Assembly (NCBI RefSeq): GCF_963583255.1
Contig: NC_084804.1
Span: 27,345,061-27,409,060 of the forward strand
From: Pyrus communis
Taxonomy: Eukaryota; Streptophyta; Magnoliopsida; Rosales; Rosaceae
Direction: 5' to 3'
DNA: 64,000 bases
In this document: positions 46,415 through 58,979 of the stretch, one piece after another
How the letters are laid out: every line of letters starts with the position of its first letter
How positions within the stretch are numbered: position 1 is the stretch's first letter
Made by a program: the position numbers and the translations under genes
Notes under the pieces: generated by a model
The model's database searches: none
What the model saw: only the letters and a program-made list of their open reading frames with translations
What the model was told of the DNA's origin: nothing

Positions 46415-48166
46415 TGATAGGAGCATATTTATGCGACTTTATTAGTCTGTTTCCTTGCATTTTCTTAGTTAATTTCCATTTATTATAGTGATTTAGTTTA
46501 TTTTCGTGTGTTTGTAAGTTCAAATGGCAAAAGTGGCAAGAAAGTGCATTTTGGAGCAGTTTTTGGTTTGGAATGGATAGCTTATGAATGAAGCAAGGTG
46601 GATGGACGAATTTGAATTCAAAAGAGGCTAGGAACATGCTACAAATCTGGAGAAACAAATTCAAGACAAAGAAGATAAGAAAACAGCAAGAAACATAGAA
46701 CCTTATCTAACCTTATCTTATCCAACATTATCCACACTAATCTTATCTTATCTCACCCTATCCTAATCCTATTTCACCTTAATTCCAGCTACCAAGGGGA
46801 GTTATTTTTAGTTTAGAACACATAAAAACCTGGTTCTAGAAGGCCTATCTCTTCTCCTAAAAAGGTGCCGCAACAACCCTTCTAGAAGCTCTAGAATCTG
46901 CCGCAGGTTGCATCCTTGTTGGAGTGTGTTGTGTAATCCTTTTTCTACATGAATTTGTATCATATCAATCCCTCTCCAATCATGACAATGTGCCACATCC
47001 CTACCCTATAAATACCTCATCATTATGCCGCAAAAAAGAAAAACACACAGAAGAGAGCAATTGAGAGATTTTTAGAGAGTTTCAAAGGTGTGCCGCAGCA
47101 AGGAGAAGGAAGGAAGGGAGAAGCCTTTGTTCCGTGCCTATGCCCAAGCTTTTGGGAGTGCTAGAGCGTCTCTGGGGTGTCTCCTATCCTTGTTTTAGTC
47201 TTACAATTATGTTGATTTCGTTGTTAATTTCTGCAATTATGTGGAACTAATTTCTTTTTAGTTAGAGGTGAATTCAAACCCATGAACATATGTGTGATAT
47301 GAATTGATTTCCTCCAGTTATTATTTCATAGAACATGAATGCGATTTACTTATCTGTTTAATTGATAACTTATTTTTGTATGTTGATTAAGGAGACCTAC
47401 TTAGTTTGCATGCATGAATTTGATGCTAGAATATAAGGAAATTTCACCTAATCGTTATGAACTTATATTCATGAGTAGTGGAGGTTGCTAATCACGATCG
47501 GGTTAAGTAAATTCCTGGCAGGAGTATCATGCTGTTCATAGTTACGAATGTCTTGTCAATGCTCATGATTTTCATAGAACTTAATGATCTTTGATATGTA
47601 TCTCTATTATGCAGTTCATATAGGGAACTTGATAAGAATAATTTGGTTGCGTCGTTGATTCCAATTCAATGAATTTAGGAAAATCTGAAGGTTAATTTGT
47701 GCTTCTCACGGTGAACTTGGGGCATTTTCATTTATGGTTTAAAGAAATAATAACTGGAAATCTATTTGTGTTGCATGTGGTTCATGTGTGGAAAAGGACC
47801 CTCTAGCTAGGCTTTCACCCTTAAAACACCCAATTTCGTGTCTAACTTGCTTAGTTTATGCAATCTGTTTAGTTTAATTAATTTCTTCGAAATCAATCCC
47901 CCCTTTAATTAAGTGTGTTAGATTATTTAGAAACGTGTTCAAATCTGTCCAATTTAGTGTTTTGAGTCTGTTTGTTTTGAGTCTGTTTAGTGTGTTTTGA
48001 GTTTTTAGTGTCTAGTTAAGTGCTTCTAAGTCTAGTTTTATGTTTTTGAGTCACATTTGAGTAGATTAGCATCCCTAGTTAATCCCCGACCTAGAATGAT
48101 CCCTACTTTCATATACTACAGCTATCTTAATAGGGTTTAATTTGTGTGTTAGTTTCTATCACATCA
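46415..48166 (+). mobile_element. 3' LTR of element B (full length)
   Basis: It runs from TGATAGGAGCATATT to CTATCACATCA, 1752 bp. This is the most complete family LTR attached to internal sequence in the window. The right flank is GTGGA. Confidence 0.95.
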
Positions 48167-48610
48167 GTGGACGCCTAAGCAAGTCTAGTTGTCCTTTATT
48201 AATTTTTAAACGCTTAGAGATTATTGTGGCAGTAACCAGCTGCTTAGCGCCTAGGCAAAATTTTTTAGAATAGTGTTCACTAGCCACTAGGTTAATGTTG
48301 AATTAAATTCTCCATTTTTTTCCGCACAAAGAAACGAATAAGAAAAAAAAATTATTTATAGGCCACTGCATTCTCTGCATTTTCTGTTTCACCCACTGGT
48401 GACAGGTAATTTTTTTTTTTTTTTCAATGGTGACAGATAATTAATCTAGAAGCAGATGAGGACCTTCACACAAGGCATGTGCATAGGGCTGCATGTTTTA
48501 CACCTCATCCCAACAAATTTGGCACTTTAGTTCTGACTTCCTTTATAAAAATCGAACCAATCTACTGTTGTTTACCATAGGAGCCTGAGTTTCTTGTTTC
48601 ATCCTTTTTA
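48167..48610. other. Upstream flank of the BURP pseudogene
   Basis: No ORF or recognisable repeat apart from T-runs near 48410. It may contain the former promoter of the BURP gene. Confidence 0.4.
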
Positions 48611-50247
48611 ATGGGGTTCCTTCTTTTCAAAATCTTTGCTTTTCTCAATGCAAGTAAACACCGTAAAATTGAATTTCACAATGATTTTTTTTTAATCATA
48701 TATGTGTTTGGGTGCGTGTGTATCTGATTTCCTTTAGCTCGAACTAATGAGAATTTTAACTATTTGCAGCTGACACTGGTGGTGGTGGCAAACCATGCTA
48801 CTACTTCACTCCCACCTCAACTTTACTACTAGAACTCCATTTTTCTAGACACACCAATGCCAAAAGCTCTTAGTCAACTTGTCCAACCTGGTTTGTATAT
48901 ACAATCTCTTACTCATAGAGCTTATCCCATCATTTTACTTGTATGAAAGAAAAAAGAATAGAAAAAAATGATTTGATTCTTTTGAAGGGTATTTTAAAGG
49001 AATAGGAATAATTGAATGAAATTGGAGTTGTATCCATAAACACTGGTCTTGAAACATGTTATGCATGTGTGTAGGAGGAAGTCATTGCTGGATAGAGAAA
49101 AATTAGTGAATGGGAAAGAAATTGGATACAAAACTGAATTGAATTAATACTCTTTGGTTCTCTTAATATGAAGAAAGTATATGTAGATAGTACAATTATT
49201 TTGAAATGTATGTACTAATCAAATGAACCGTCACAAACTATTATGGGTTAGTATTGATACTCCAAAATAGTTATCCTGCAATCCTCATTGAATGAAACAT
49301 AAAATAAAAAAATACGTAAGAAGAATTAGGGAATTGTGACTATTTTTGTCAATTTGCTAATTATAACAATTCCTTTGTAAAAATCAATCATCATCTTAAA
49401 ACTTACTCTTTTTCTCCATTTATGTTCATAAATCTGCAGACTTCACTAGTGTTGGCAATGAAGACTAGTCTTTTCTAAGCCAAGATGCTGCCCAAAATGA
49501 CCCACCCTTTAGAATATACCAAAGAGACATGGATTTCTTGAGCCAAGATGTTGTCCAAAATGACCCACCCTTTAGACATTACCCTAAAATTGGGGTCCTG
49601 AATAGAGTAATTTTCTTTGTGGAGAAGGACATGCATCCTGGGAAAACAATGAAACATCACTTGGCTACAAATTCAACAAGAACAACTTTCTTGTCCCACA
49701 AAACTGCAGAATCAATCCCCTTCTCATCTCTCGAACTGCCAGAAATTTTCAATCAATATTCAGTGAAACCGAGGTCTGTGGAAGAGGTTATAAATAAAGA
49801 AACCGTCTAGGAATACCAAACTCAGGGCTTTAAAGGAGAAGAAAAACAGTGTACCACCTCTTTAGAGTCGGTGATTGAATACGCCACTTCTAAGCACGAA
49901 AGAAATATTAATTAGCAATCTCCACAGAGGTGGAAAAAGGAGCTGCCACTATGTAGAATTACACAATATCCCCCGAAATGAAGAACCTTTCTGTCGCTGA
50001 TAAGAAAAGAGTCATTGTGTGTCACAAGATGAGCTACCCATATGCCATCCACTACTGCCATACATTTGGAAGAACTAAGGCTTATATGGTGCCTCTGCAA
50101 GGATCTGACGGGACAACAGCGAAAGCAGTAGCTGAGACACATCTGGATGGAACCCAAATAGTTATGCCTTACAAGAGGCGAAAGTTAAACCAGGAACGGT
50201 TACCATCTGCCTTTTTCTTACCGACAGCGAAATTGCCTGGGTTCTAA
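48611..50247 (+). pseudogene. BURP-domain protein (RD22/PG-beta-like), multiply broken
   Basis: Exon 1 (48611-48653) encodes a hydrophobic signal-peptide start (MGFLLFKIFAFLNA). Exon 2 (48770-48890) continues LTLVVVANHATTSLPPQLYY, then a stop, then LDTPMPKALSQLVQP, the conserved N-terminal segment of BURP proteins. Exon 3 (49440-50247) carries the BURP domain: VIFFVEKDMHPGKTM, AESIPFSSLELPEIFNQYSV, then after stops CTTSLESVIEYATSK and VIVCHKMSYPYAIHYCHTFG. BURP domains are defined by four CH pairs. The first two are present with X10 between them. The third reads TH (ETHLDG) and the fourth is AF (PSAFFLP). Several in-frame stops and a shift between exons 1 and 2 confirm a pseudogene. The segment FLSQD..QNDPPFR is duplicated. 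Confidence 0.88.
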
Positions 50248-51843
50248 AATAGAAAGTCTAGCTACCTGGCATGATCACTTGGCAATGTGCTTCCCCTGTA
50301 AGAATATTTCAATAAGAGATAGCATGATATCCCGCTAGGTATAATTACAAAAAAGAATCTCATAATAATGGGATGTTTCCTTCATGGGAAAAACGCCATA
50401 TGACAATATATTAACGGATCACTCATCAACAACCACATAGCTACATAAGCGGTCACTACTCTCCTCACCCGAGCTTCTTTATCTCTCATTCAACCCCTAA
50501 TCTTAGTAAAGTTGTAGTATCGAATGGGTTTTGCACCTGGAAAGAGGGAGGAGAAAGAGAAGAAAATGAGGTCAATTTGTGAAAAACAGCAGTCGTCATA
50601 GGCAAGGGAGCAGGTAATTTAAAGAAGTTAAGGTTCTACCATAAACCAATTGGTAATATGGAGAATAACTCAACCTCATAAACCCATGCAAGGACATTCT
50701 CCCATCAATATGAGATTCATTCTCAACACGCCTCCTCAAGTGTTGCCAATTTTCAAGCCTAAGTATGACAAGTCTCAAGACATTTAGTGTTGGACACTAT
50801 GACAAACACATATGTACTCGAAATGGTAATTGATTAAACTAAACAACGATCAAAAGGGAGTTCAAACATACATGTCATATCAGAGCTCATGAGTTGCAAT
50901 ATGCAAAGTAGTCATCTGACTTGAGGCATCATAATTGTCTGATGTTAGGTCCTTGATCTTTGACTATGTCAAAGGCAATTGAAAATGTCCACGAAATTGT
51001 TGGGGTTAAGCTACGTAGTCATGTAGGCATGTGAATGGATAACAAGGGATCTCTAACCTTCCATGATGAAAGGAGAATACTTTGAAATATGATTCAAGAG
51101 TCTTTGGCCAAAGCATATGAATATGACTTAAGAGGAATATTCTAAATCATATTCAATTAAATCATATAGAGAAGTATCATGTTGGATAGTAAACATGAAA
51201 CAAACTATCACTTAAACAATGTGATCAAGAGTATTGTGTTAGAAATTAACCATATTACATTGTAGTTGTAACTGGATAGGTTCTCCAACCACTTCTGCTT
51301 AGCATGGGTAGCTATGACATATTGCTAGGTGTCACTTATGGTTTGTGGAAGCACTAAGATTAGCAAAACACTAATCTTCATCAAAGGGAGAATTGAAATG
51401 TTGTTTCAATTCACAATCGATCGTTAAGAGTAACAATCGCCCACTGCTTTGCTAAACAGAAACTAATGGATCGCAGACCGAGTAAGGATGAACGTGAAGA
51501 TATATAAATGAGAAGGATAAGTAATTAAATAGTTTAATTGAGAATGGTCAAGATTATTTATTTATTTAATTAATTACGAAAGGTTCAAATTGGGCCTTTA
51601 AGTTAGTTTTGGGCTTCGAGGCCCAAAACGGTTTTGGTCCTAAGGCCTATTATGTTTAAGTTGTATGACAACTAAAACAAAATGGGAATCAGCCAAAGAA
51701 ACTAAGAGAAGCCGGCCATGGTGAGTAAGTTTGCATAATTGCCACTCACTTTTGAGTGAGTACAAAAAGGAAGTTATAGGCAAAAGCTCAACAAGGTTTT
51801 CTTTGGACAAAAAGAGAAACATTTCACTCTCTCTTTCCAATAA
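50248..51843. other. Gene-free stretch; possible Copia LTR fragment
   Basis: No gene is supported. On the minus strand around 50590-50800 the sequence TGTCCAACACTAAATG leads into GAATCTCATATTGATGGGAG, a phrase I associate with Copia LTRs, but no partner LTR or target duplication was found. Near 51690-51840 there is more LTR-like leader sequence with a TCACTCTCTCTTTCC tract. Confidence 0.35.
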
Positions 51844-52069
51844 GAGCAACTCCAGTATTGCAAAGGCCTCTTAGGGCAAGTCACTATTGAATAGCCTCTA
51901 ATGTAACTGTCTTTAATGAACAGTAACTGCCTTTTGCATCTTCACCCCTGCACTGAATAGCCATGGCAATAGGCAATAAAATATTAGTATTTTTTATTTT
52001 AAAAAATAATTTTATTTGTAATTTTGGATAAGATTTTTAATCATTCTCGTTGAGCCACTTGTCATTATC

Positions 52070-52290
52070 CGAGAAGACAATTTTTGGTGATAGATTTCGA
52101 TAAGATATTTATCCAATGCCATCATGCCATGTGGCGTTACCTTTTCAGAATCGTTGAGGATAGATTTCCGATAAAAATTTTAACCAATCACGTCGTGCCA
52201 CGTGTCACAATCTGTTTACAATCTTTGAGGATAGATTTCAATTAGATTTTTAAAGAATGATGGCATGCCATGTGGCATTATCTACAACCT
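52070..52290. repeat. Subterminal degenerate repeats of about 75 bp, Harbinger element
   Basis: Three units share GATAGATTTC(N)GAT(A)AG/AAA...TTTA...CCAAT, then ATGCCATGTGGC or GTGCCACGTGTC. The right part near 57270 holds a similar TGCCACGTGGCAC. Such subterminal repeats are common transposase-binding regions; that role here is inference. Confidence 0.6.
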
Positions 52291-53060
52291 AATCCTTTCT
52301 TTTTCCTCCATATAACTCACCATCCATCCTAAGAAATCATACACCAAAATCAAAATCTCTATCATTATTCATAGTTTTTGCTTCCTTCTTGCAATGTCTT
52401 CTTCTTCAAGGATGTTGTGGGAAATCGAGGAGTAAGAGAAAGAATTGTTTAAGCAAGGGGAATAAATGTTCAGTCTCCAGGTGACCCAAAATGAGATAGA
52501 AGAGGATGAGGATGAGGAACGTAGAATGAGAGATGATGAAGCAAGAAGCCAAAGAGCCTCACATTCTCGTTGAGTCATCCAAGCTGTGGCTCAGATCTGC
52601 AGGCCCAGCCGTTCCACAAACATTGATAGAAGTAGGCAACGATGAGGTAAGGATCTTTTGGACAATTATTTTGTCCGTAATAGTGCATTCCCTGATACGT
52701 ACTTTAGATGTTGTTTTAGAATGGAACAACATTTGTTCAACAAAATCATGATTGTTGTTTGCAACCATGATTCTTACTTTGTGCAAAAGAATGATTTTTT
52801 TGGTGGTACGGGTCTCCTTCCTGAACAAAAAATTACTATGGATGCTTGCATATAGAGTATCTGCAAACCAAGTGGATAAGATAGTGAGAAGGGGAAATCA
52901 ATCATTCTTAAGTCCCTAATGAGGTTTTTCTTTGCAATCGAATCTCTCTACACTGCAGAGTACCTCTGGAGACCTACTAAGATGGAGTTGCAAAGGCTTC
53001 TGAAGAAGGCCGAGATGCAAGGTTTTCCTGGGATGATTAGAAGCATCGACTATATGCACT

Positions 53061-53714
53061 TGATAGAAGCATATTTATGCGACTTAGTTAGCTTGTTTTC
53101 TTGCATTTACATAGTTAGTTTCAACTTATTATAGTGATTTAAGCTATTTTTGTGTGTTTGTAGGTCTTAATGACAAAGGAAGCAAGAAAGTGCATTTTGG
53201 AGCTATTTGGAGCAGTTTTGGGCATGGAATGGATAGCTTGCATATGGAGCAAGGTGGATGGGCGAATTTGAAGTCAAAAGAGGCTAGGAACATGCTACAA
53301 ATCTGGAGAAACAAGTTCAAGACAAAAAAGATAAGGAAAGAGCAAGAAACATGGAACATTATCCAAACAACCTTATCTTATCCAAACGTTATCCTAACCT
53401 AATCTTGTTCTACCTTATTTCTAGCTACAAAGGGACCTAAATACCTGATTTCTAGAAGTCTTATATGCTCCTAAAAGGGTGCCGCACCCTTCCCCTTTAT
53501 CCCTTCTAGAAGTCCCAATTTCTGCCACAAAACACATTGTTTCTAAAATCCCTAGAAAGGTGGCGCCTCTCCCTCTTCTAAAAGCTCTAGAACCTACAAT
53601 CCTTTTCCTTAGAGAATTGAGAAATCCTTTTCCCTTCAGATTTTGGTGCACCCTAGTCCTTTTCCCACCTGATTTCTACCAAACCCTAATCTGATTTCCC
53701 TAAGGTTTGCCATG

Positions 53715-53761
<47 letters not shown>

Positions 53762-54907
53762 AGCTTGTGCCGCACCTAGGCATCCACCCATCCATTCACT
53801 CACTCATTCATTCATTCATTCAGCCATCAAACACCATAATTCACACCACATACATCCAAATCACCCTAGTGCCGCAGCAAGGAAGGAAGGAAAAGAAGAG
53901 TATCGTGCAACCTGCCATCCAAGGGAGTGCTGCAAGTTTGCCATTGGAGTGTGGAGTGTTTTTGGGTTCTTTCTATCCTTAGTTTTAGTTCAATGTTTAT
54001 TTTAATTTGGTTTTCAATTATGATGAGCATGAGGAACTAATTTCTTTATAGTTGGAGGTGAATTCGAAGCCATGATTATATGTTTTATATGAATTGATTA
54101 CATCCAGTTATTGTTTCTTGAGTCTTGAATGTGATTTGCTTATCTGAGTTATCAAAACATGTTTTTGTATGTTGATTGAGGGTCGACACTTAATTTGCAT
54201 GCATGAATTTGATACTAGAGTATAAGGGAGTTTCACCTAATCGTTATGAACTTATATTCACAAGTAGTGGAAGTCACTAGTCATGATTGTGTTAAGTAAA
54301 TCCTTGGTATGAGTATCATGCTTTTCATAGTTAGGGAATTTGATAAGGATAATTTGGTTGTGATGCGTATCCCATCCAATTCAATGAGTTAAGGAAAATC
54401 TGATGGTTAATTTGTGTTATCACGGCTAACTTGGGGTGTTGTCATTCATAGTCTAAAGGAATCATAACTGGAAATTGGTTTGTATGCATATGTCATGTGT
54501 GGAAAATGACCCTCTAACTAGCCTTTCACCCTTTTTAATTCACCAAATTCGGTATTATGCAAAGTTCTGTTTTAAGTTTTAAATTCGTCAAAAACAATCC
54601 CCTTTCCATTGAGTCTTGTTAGTTGAGTAAAAATCTATTTTCTTTTGGTCTTTTGAGTCAAGTTAAGTCTTATTTTCGTCAAAATCACTTGTTAGGTCTA
54701 GAATTGAGTATTTTTTATTGTGTGTTACTGTTTTGAGTGTTTTAAGTCAGTTTTGAGTCTATAAAGTCTAGTTTAGTGTTTTTAAGTCTTATTTGTGTTG
54801 ATTAGCATCCCTAATTAATCCCCGGTCTAGAACGATCCCTACTTACATATATACTACAATTGTCAACATTAGGGTTTAATTTGTGTGTCAAGTTAATTTT
54901 CACAACA
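53061..54907 (+). mobile_element. Solo LTR of the Athila/Tat-like family inside the transposase
   Basis: It starts TGATAGAAGCATATT and ends TTTTCACAACA (1847 bp), with no internal region. The insertion splits the SIDYMH / W...KNCP motif of the transposase. Flanking 5-mers GCACT (53056-53060) and CCATT (54908-54912) agree at three of five bases, a decayed target duplication. A TA microsatellite lies at 53719-53758. Confidence 0.9.
53719..53758. repeat. AT microsatellite in the solo LTR
   Basis: A pure AT run of about 40 bp. It is absent at the homologous position of the other family LTRs here. Confidence 0.95.
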
Positions 54908-56097
54908 CCATTGGACCTAGAAAAACTGTCCAAGTGCATGGCAAGGAGCTTATGGGGACAGAAAATGAGCAAAAAGTATCATTTTGGAGGCGGTGGCTTC
55001 ATTTGATATATGGATCTGGCACGTTTTTTCGGTTTTCAGAGAGCTCAAAATGACCTCAATATCCTGGCCTAATCCCCAGTTTTCAATGATGTCTTGCATG
55101 GAAAAGCACCAAGAGTCACATACTGGGTCAACGGACATAAGTACCACGGGCCATACTACCTAACAGACGGCATTTACCCAAGGTGGTCATCGTTTGTCAA
55201 AACAGTGCCACGTCTGGGAAGTGCAAAGGAGAAACATTTTGCAAGTTGTCAAGATGGGTGTAGGAAGGATGTAGAGCATTGTTTTGGTATCCTTCAAGCT
55301 CGTTGGGCGTCAAGGGTGCTGCCATAATGTTTGATTTAGAGTCGCTTCAATCCATCATGATGACATGCATCATTCTTCACAACATGATTATGAAAGATGA
55401 ATACGATTATGATGTCGTTGATGAATATGAGCCAGACACAATGAACAATTCCAGAACATAAATATATTGTGCTCATGATGCCAACAAAGAACCCGTGCAA
55501 CACGAACCATTAGAAGGGGATGGACGTTACAATGAAAGGCTCATTCAACAATATGCTGCACATCAGGACCCATATATGCACAATGCCTGGCAAATTGACT
55601 TGATAGAGCACCAGTGGGAATTGAAACATGCTCAACATACTTAAGTTCATTTAGTGTATTTGTTTTTATTTGGTGTGTTTATTTAATTTTATTTGGTGTG
55701 TTTTTTAAGTTCATTTAGTGAGTATTTTTTTTTTTATTTGGTATATTTATGTAATTTTATGTGGTTTGTTTATGTCATTTTGAATAAAGATTCTCCTAGT
55801 TTAAATAAATTACCAAATTAAATAAATATACTCTTAGTTTAAATAAAGTACTAAATTCAATAAATTAGAAACAACATAAAGTACTCTACTCAATAAATAA
55901 GAAATTACAACCTAAAGTGATTGGAAAATTATGGGTTCCGATTAAAAACAAATTCCTTAGTTCCTCGTGAATGGAAAATCATCACCTAACCAATTTGTGG
56001 TTCTAGGATTATCTCCTCTTGTCGTGCTAGGACTATCTCCTCTTGCTCTCGCTTCTCTTGCACGCCTCCTTCGCACCACGTCCGCTTTCTCCGAATT

Positions 56098-57032
56098 TCA
56101 AAAATATTTAGAATTCAGAAACATCGCCTTTACAGGCTCCTTCATAATGTCGCAATCTTGTTGAGCCTTTCTTTCTTCTCTAAGCTTTTCCCTTTCTTGC
56201 CTAAATAGCTCTCTTTCTCTCTCATTAGCTTGAAATAATCTCTCAATAGCTACAGCTTTTGCATCCTTTCTAGCCTTATCAACCTCAAATTTAGCCATTT
56301 CCCGCGCCAAAGTCAATTCATCTTGGCGAATAAATTCTTCCATATATTTTGCATAATCATTCTTGGAAGCATTCCCTTTTCTCTTTGAAGCCTTCTTACC
56401 TTGAGGCCTAATTGGATAACAGGTCGACCCCAATGCTTGTTCAAGGGGCGTTTCCAGCACTTCTTCTGCATCATCTTCATGAACATACCAGGCATGATCA
56501 GGCGTAGAGTGTAGATGAGTGCTGTTCACGACAACTTCTGGGCCGACAGGCATAACTCTGAATTTAGGACAATATTTGACAATATTCCAACATTCCCACC
56601 AGTTGAATGATTTGTTTTTGTTTTTGGTTTCAGCATTATACCAAGCTTGTGCCTAAAATGTCTACACAATGCGGGAAAATAATTAATTATAATCAAAGTA
56701 GCTAATGTAAATTTGGGTATAGTACAAACAAATAAATAATATATTGTTACTTGATCTGCTAAATTTTCCCCACTTCGAAGATTACTACTAGCTTGTGCCA
56801 AGGTGTCTCTCCACATACTAAACAATTGACTGAGTATTCTCCAACGACTAGACATCGATTCTTTGGTTCTTTTCCCACCAATTTTCTCAAGATAATTGGT
56901 ATGAATAAGACTCCACATTTCTCGCAACTACATATCATTACCCGTAATCGGATCATGAGTAACTTCAACCCAGCTAGAACACAACGTAACATCTTCAATA
57001 AGCATCCAATTCGTACCTGCATCATTAGTCAT
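56098..57032 (-). pseudogene. Harbinger second gene: trihelix/NAM-associated-like protein with one nonsense codon
   Basis: Exon 1 is 57032-56751 and exon 2 is 56652-56098, joined by a 98-bp GT-AG intron. The spliced frame is 278 codons. The N-terminal part is Myb/SANT-trihelix-like (MLIEDVTLCSSWVEVTHDP, RTKESMSSRWRILSQLFSMW). The middle is AWYNAETKNKNKSFNWWECW, then PIRPQGKKASKRKG, with a charged coiled coil at the C-terminus (ERLFQANERERELFRQEREK), as in NAM-associated proteins. Codon 35 (56928-56930) is TAG; otherwise the frame is open. In PIF/Harbinger elements this partner protein assists DNA binding and nuclear import of the transposase. It is convergent with the transposase. Confidence 0.85.
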
Positions 57033-57720
57033 TTTGTTGGAAACCAATTGGATTGAAAGTTTGAGAGAAAGATTTGAATGTGATTGAAAGTACTTGAGAA
57101 AATATGAAATTGTGGTGTAAGGTAGAAGATAATGAGAAGGTATTTATAGAAAAGTTATTTTTTTTTTTTAATTTTTAAAAAAAAATTTCGGATTTTTTAT
57201 TAATTTTTTATTCACATAATTAATTTCTGCCGTTGGATTAAAAAAATTTTGAAATCCAACCCTCCAGATTGTGCCACGTGGCACAACAGTAATATTTTAG
57301 ATTTTTTTACTGTTTTTGTTTTTAATTTATAAAAGCCAATAACGTGGTCCATTAATCTCAAATCCAATGGCTGAAATTAATGAAGGTTTGAAATTTTTTT
57401 TTTTTACCGTTGGGAATCCAACGGTCCATAAAAAGTAACCGTTGAAATCCAACAGACGCGAAGAAGCCACGTGTCCCAGGCAACGGTAACATTTTAGAAT
57501 CTACGCCGCAGGCCCCAGAGTCTGAAAACTTGTCGGGGACACGCCCCCACGTGCACGTGTTATGCACGTGCCTGACACAAAAAAATCTGAAATGTGGCTA
57601 ACGTCGCCCTGACGTCAACGTTACATCACCCCCACTTCAGGCTCTTGAGCCACCGATTTGTGTCAGGCATGTTGCTCGGGGCCCCTCCTGCACTAAAGCC
57701 CACATGGGCTGGAGTTGATT

Positions 57721-58979
57721 GTTGGGGCGATTGGCTCCTGTGCAAACGTCGGTCCATCGTGCTACTCCCCCAGCTGGACTTTCTCCAAGGAGGCCCGCCA
57801 CTTAGAGGGAATTTTTATAGCATCAAAAATCTCTCTAAGTCATCCATCTTCTCTTCACGAATACATCTTTGATGTGCAGACTTAAGAGGCACAAAGCCTT
57901 TGGTGCTTCTGGAGATCATTTCCTTACATCTTCTAAAAGCAAAGGTGAAAAAATTCAAGCAGCAAAGAGCCAATAAGAATGGAAATAAGCAAGGAGCAAG
58001 GAGGTGACTTGAAAGCCCTCCACTTGGGTGAATCCCTTGTGTGAACAAGGATGAGCTTCAAGGGTGAGAAAAGCTCAAACTTTCTCTTTCTTTTGCAAAA
58101 AGTCTTTAGGTTCACCATTCGCTAGGCTTTAAAAGTCATGAGCTTATAGAATTGTTTTGAACGCATGCCTACATTAAGAGTTGTTTGTATGCTTGTATGT
58201 TCAAATATTCTCACATGTTCTTAACTAGGACAAAATCATCAAGAGCCTAGGTCTAGTGTGTGGTGAATCATTTTGGGTTTTGTGTTTTTCATAGTTTATG
58301 ATTTGAATGTAAATGTTATATGCTTCATTCTTGCTTTTTGAATATGAATTTTGCTTGAAAATTTGGCATCTTGAATGTTGTGGATGTTGTTCAAATATGC
58401 ATGAATATTGTAACTACAATTAGTGTAAGAACTAGCATGGTGGGAATGACTTAACTAAGTGTCATGGTGCTAATATCATATCATTGCGAGACACATTCTC
58501 CAGAGGCCAAACTAGATGGGTAATTACAAGAGTTGTAAATGACTAAAGCGTTATCCTCTCATCATTATTGTCGCTAGCCAACATCATATCATTATTAGAT
58601 GGGCTTGGTAATATTGAGTCTCCCATACCCCGTTAAGGGTTCAAAATAACTCTCGGATTCCATTTAGAGGGATGTGGATTTGCCAAAAATAGTGGGTGGT
58701 ACCATTTGACTTAAGACCCGATCAAGTTATTTTAAAATCAACAATCTAATACGATTTATGTTACGTTAGGTAGCAAACAACATGCCTAAAATTACACCTA
58801 CCACTATACTTGAGAAAAGGAGCCTTAAAGCCAACGTTTCCTTGCTTGGTATCGTCACATTGAGAATGTCCCAAAGGTGAATCACATATTGTATGTGCTC
58901 AAGTAATCCCCTACTCATGTACCTCCTATAAAACTAGCTTCAAAGGAAGAGTGTCAAAGTTATGCTAGACACTATGAGG
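57721..58979. other. Gene-free stretch left of a Copia fragment
   Basis: No gene is supported. It could include the leader of the Copia relic that follows, but no LTR ends were defined. Confidence 0.35.

Larger units (their letters stand above)
41283..48166 (+). mobile_element. Athila-like Ty3 element B, pol-deleted, 5' LTR truncated
   Basis: It has LTR sequence at both ends (41283-42484 and 46415-48166), an Asp-tRNA-type PBS (TGGCACCGTTGCCGAGGA, 42490-42507), gag and protease, a stub of RT, a long 3' non-coding region and a polypurine tract (AAGTGTGGGGGAATT). The 5' LTR lacks its first 520 bp or so, so no target duplication can be seen. Pol is missing from just after the start of RT. Confidence 0.9.
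52394..55643 (+). pseudogene. PIF/Harbinger (DDE_Tnp_4, ALP1-like) transposase, interrupted
   Basis: The left part (52394-53060) yields NSAFPDTYFRCCFRMEQHLF, MRFFFAIESLYTAEYLWRPT and GFPGMIRSIDYMH, which contains the first catalytic Asp. The solo LTR 53061-54907 then intervenes. Coding resumes with KNCPSAWQGAYGDRK, QNDLNILA (second Asp), SPVFNDVLHGKAPRVTYWVN, GPYYLTDGIYPRWSSFVKTV and KDVEHCFGILQARWA (catalytic Glu). The tail at 55460-55643 gives QYAAHQDPYMHNAWQIDLIE. Stops and frameshifts are scattered through it. All three DDE residues are still readable. Confidence 0.88.
51844..57720 (+). mobile_element. PIF/Harbinger transposon with two convergent genes, split by a solo LTR
   Basis: A plus-strand DDE transposase relic and a minus-strand trihelix/NAM-associated-like gene face each other, the two-gene layout of plant PIF/Harbinger elements. 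Candidate ends are GAGCAACTCCAG (51844) and, reversed, AATCAACTCCAG (57720). Only about nine bases match cleanly and a TTA-type target duplication is not clear, so the boundaries are tentative. Subterminal repeats of about 75 bp (GATAGATTTC...TGCCATGTGGC) occur at 52070-52290. Confidence 0.7.

Noticed and set aside
48401..48425. T-run suggesting a SINE or retrogene tail
   Set aside because: No Pol III boxes, target duplication or matching body was found next to the run.
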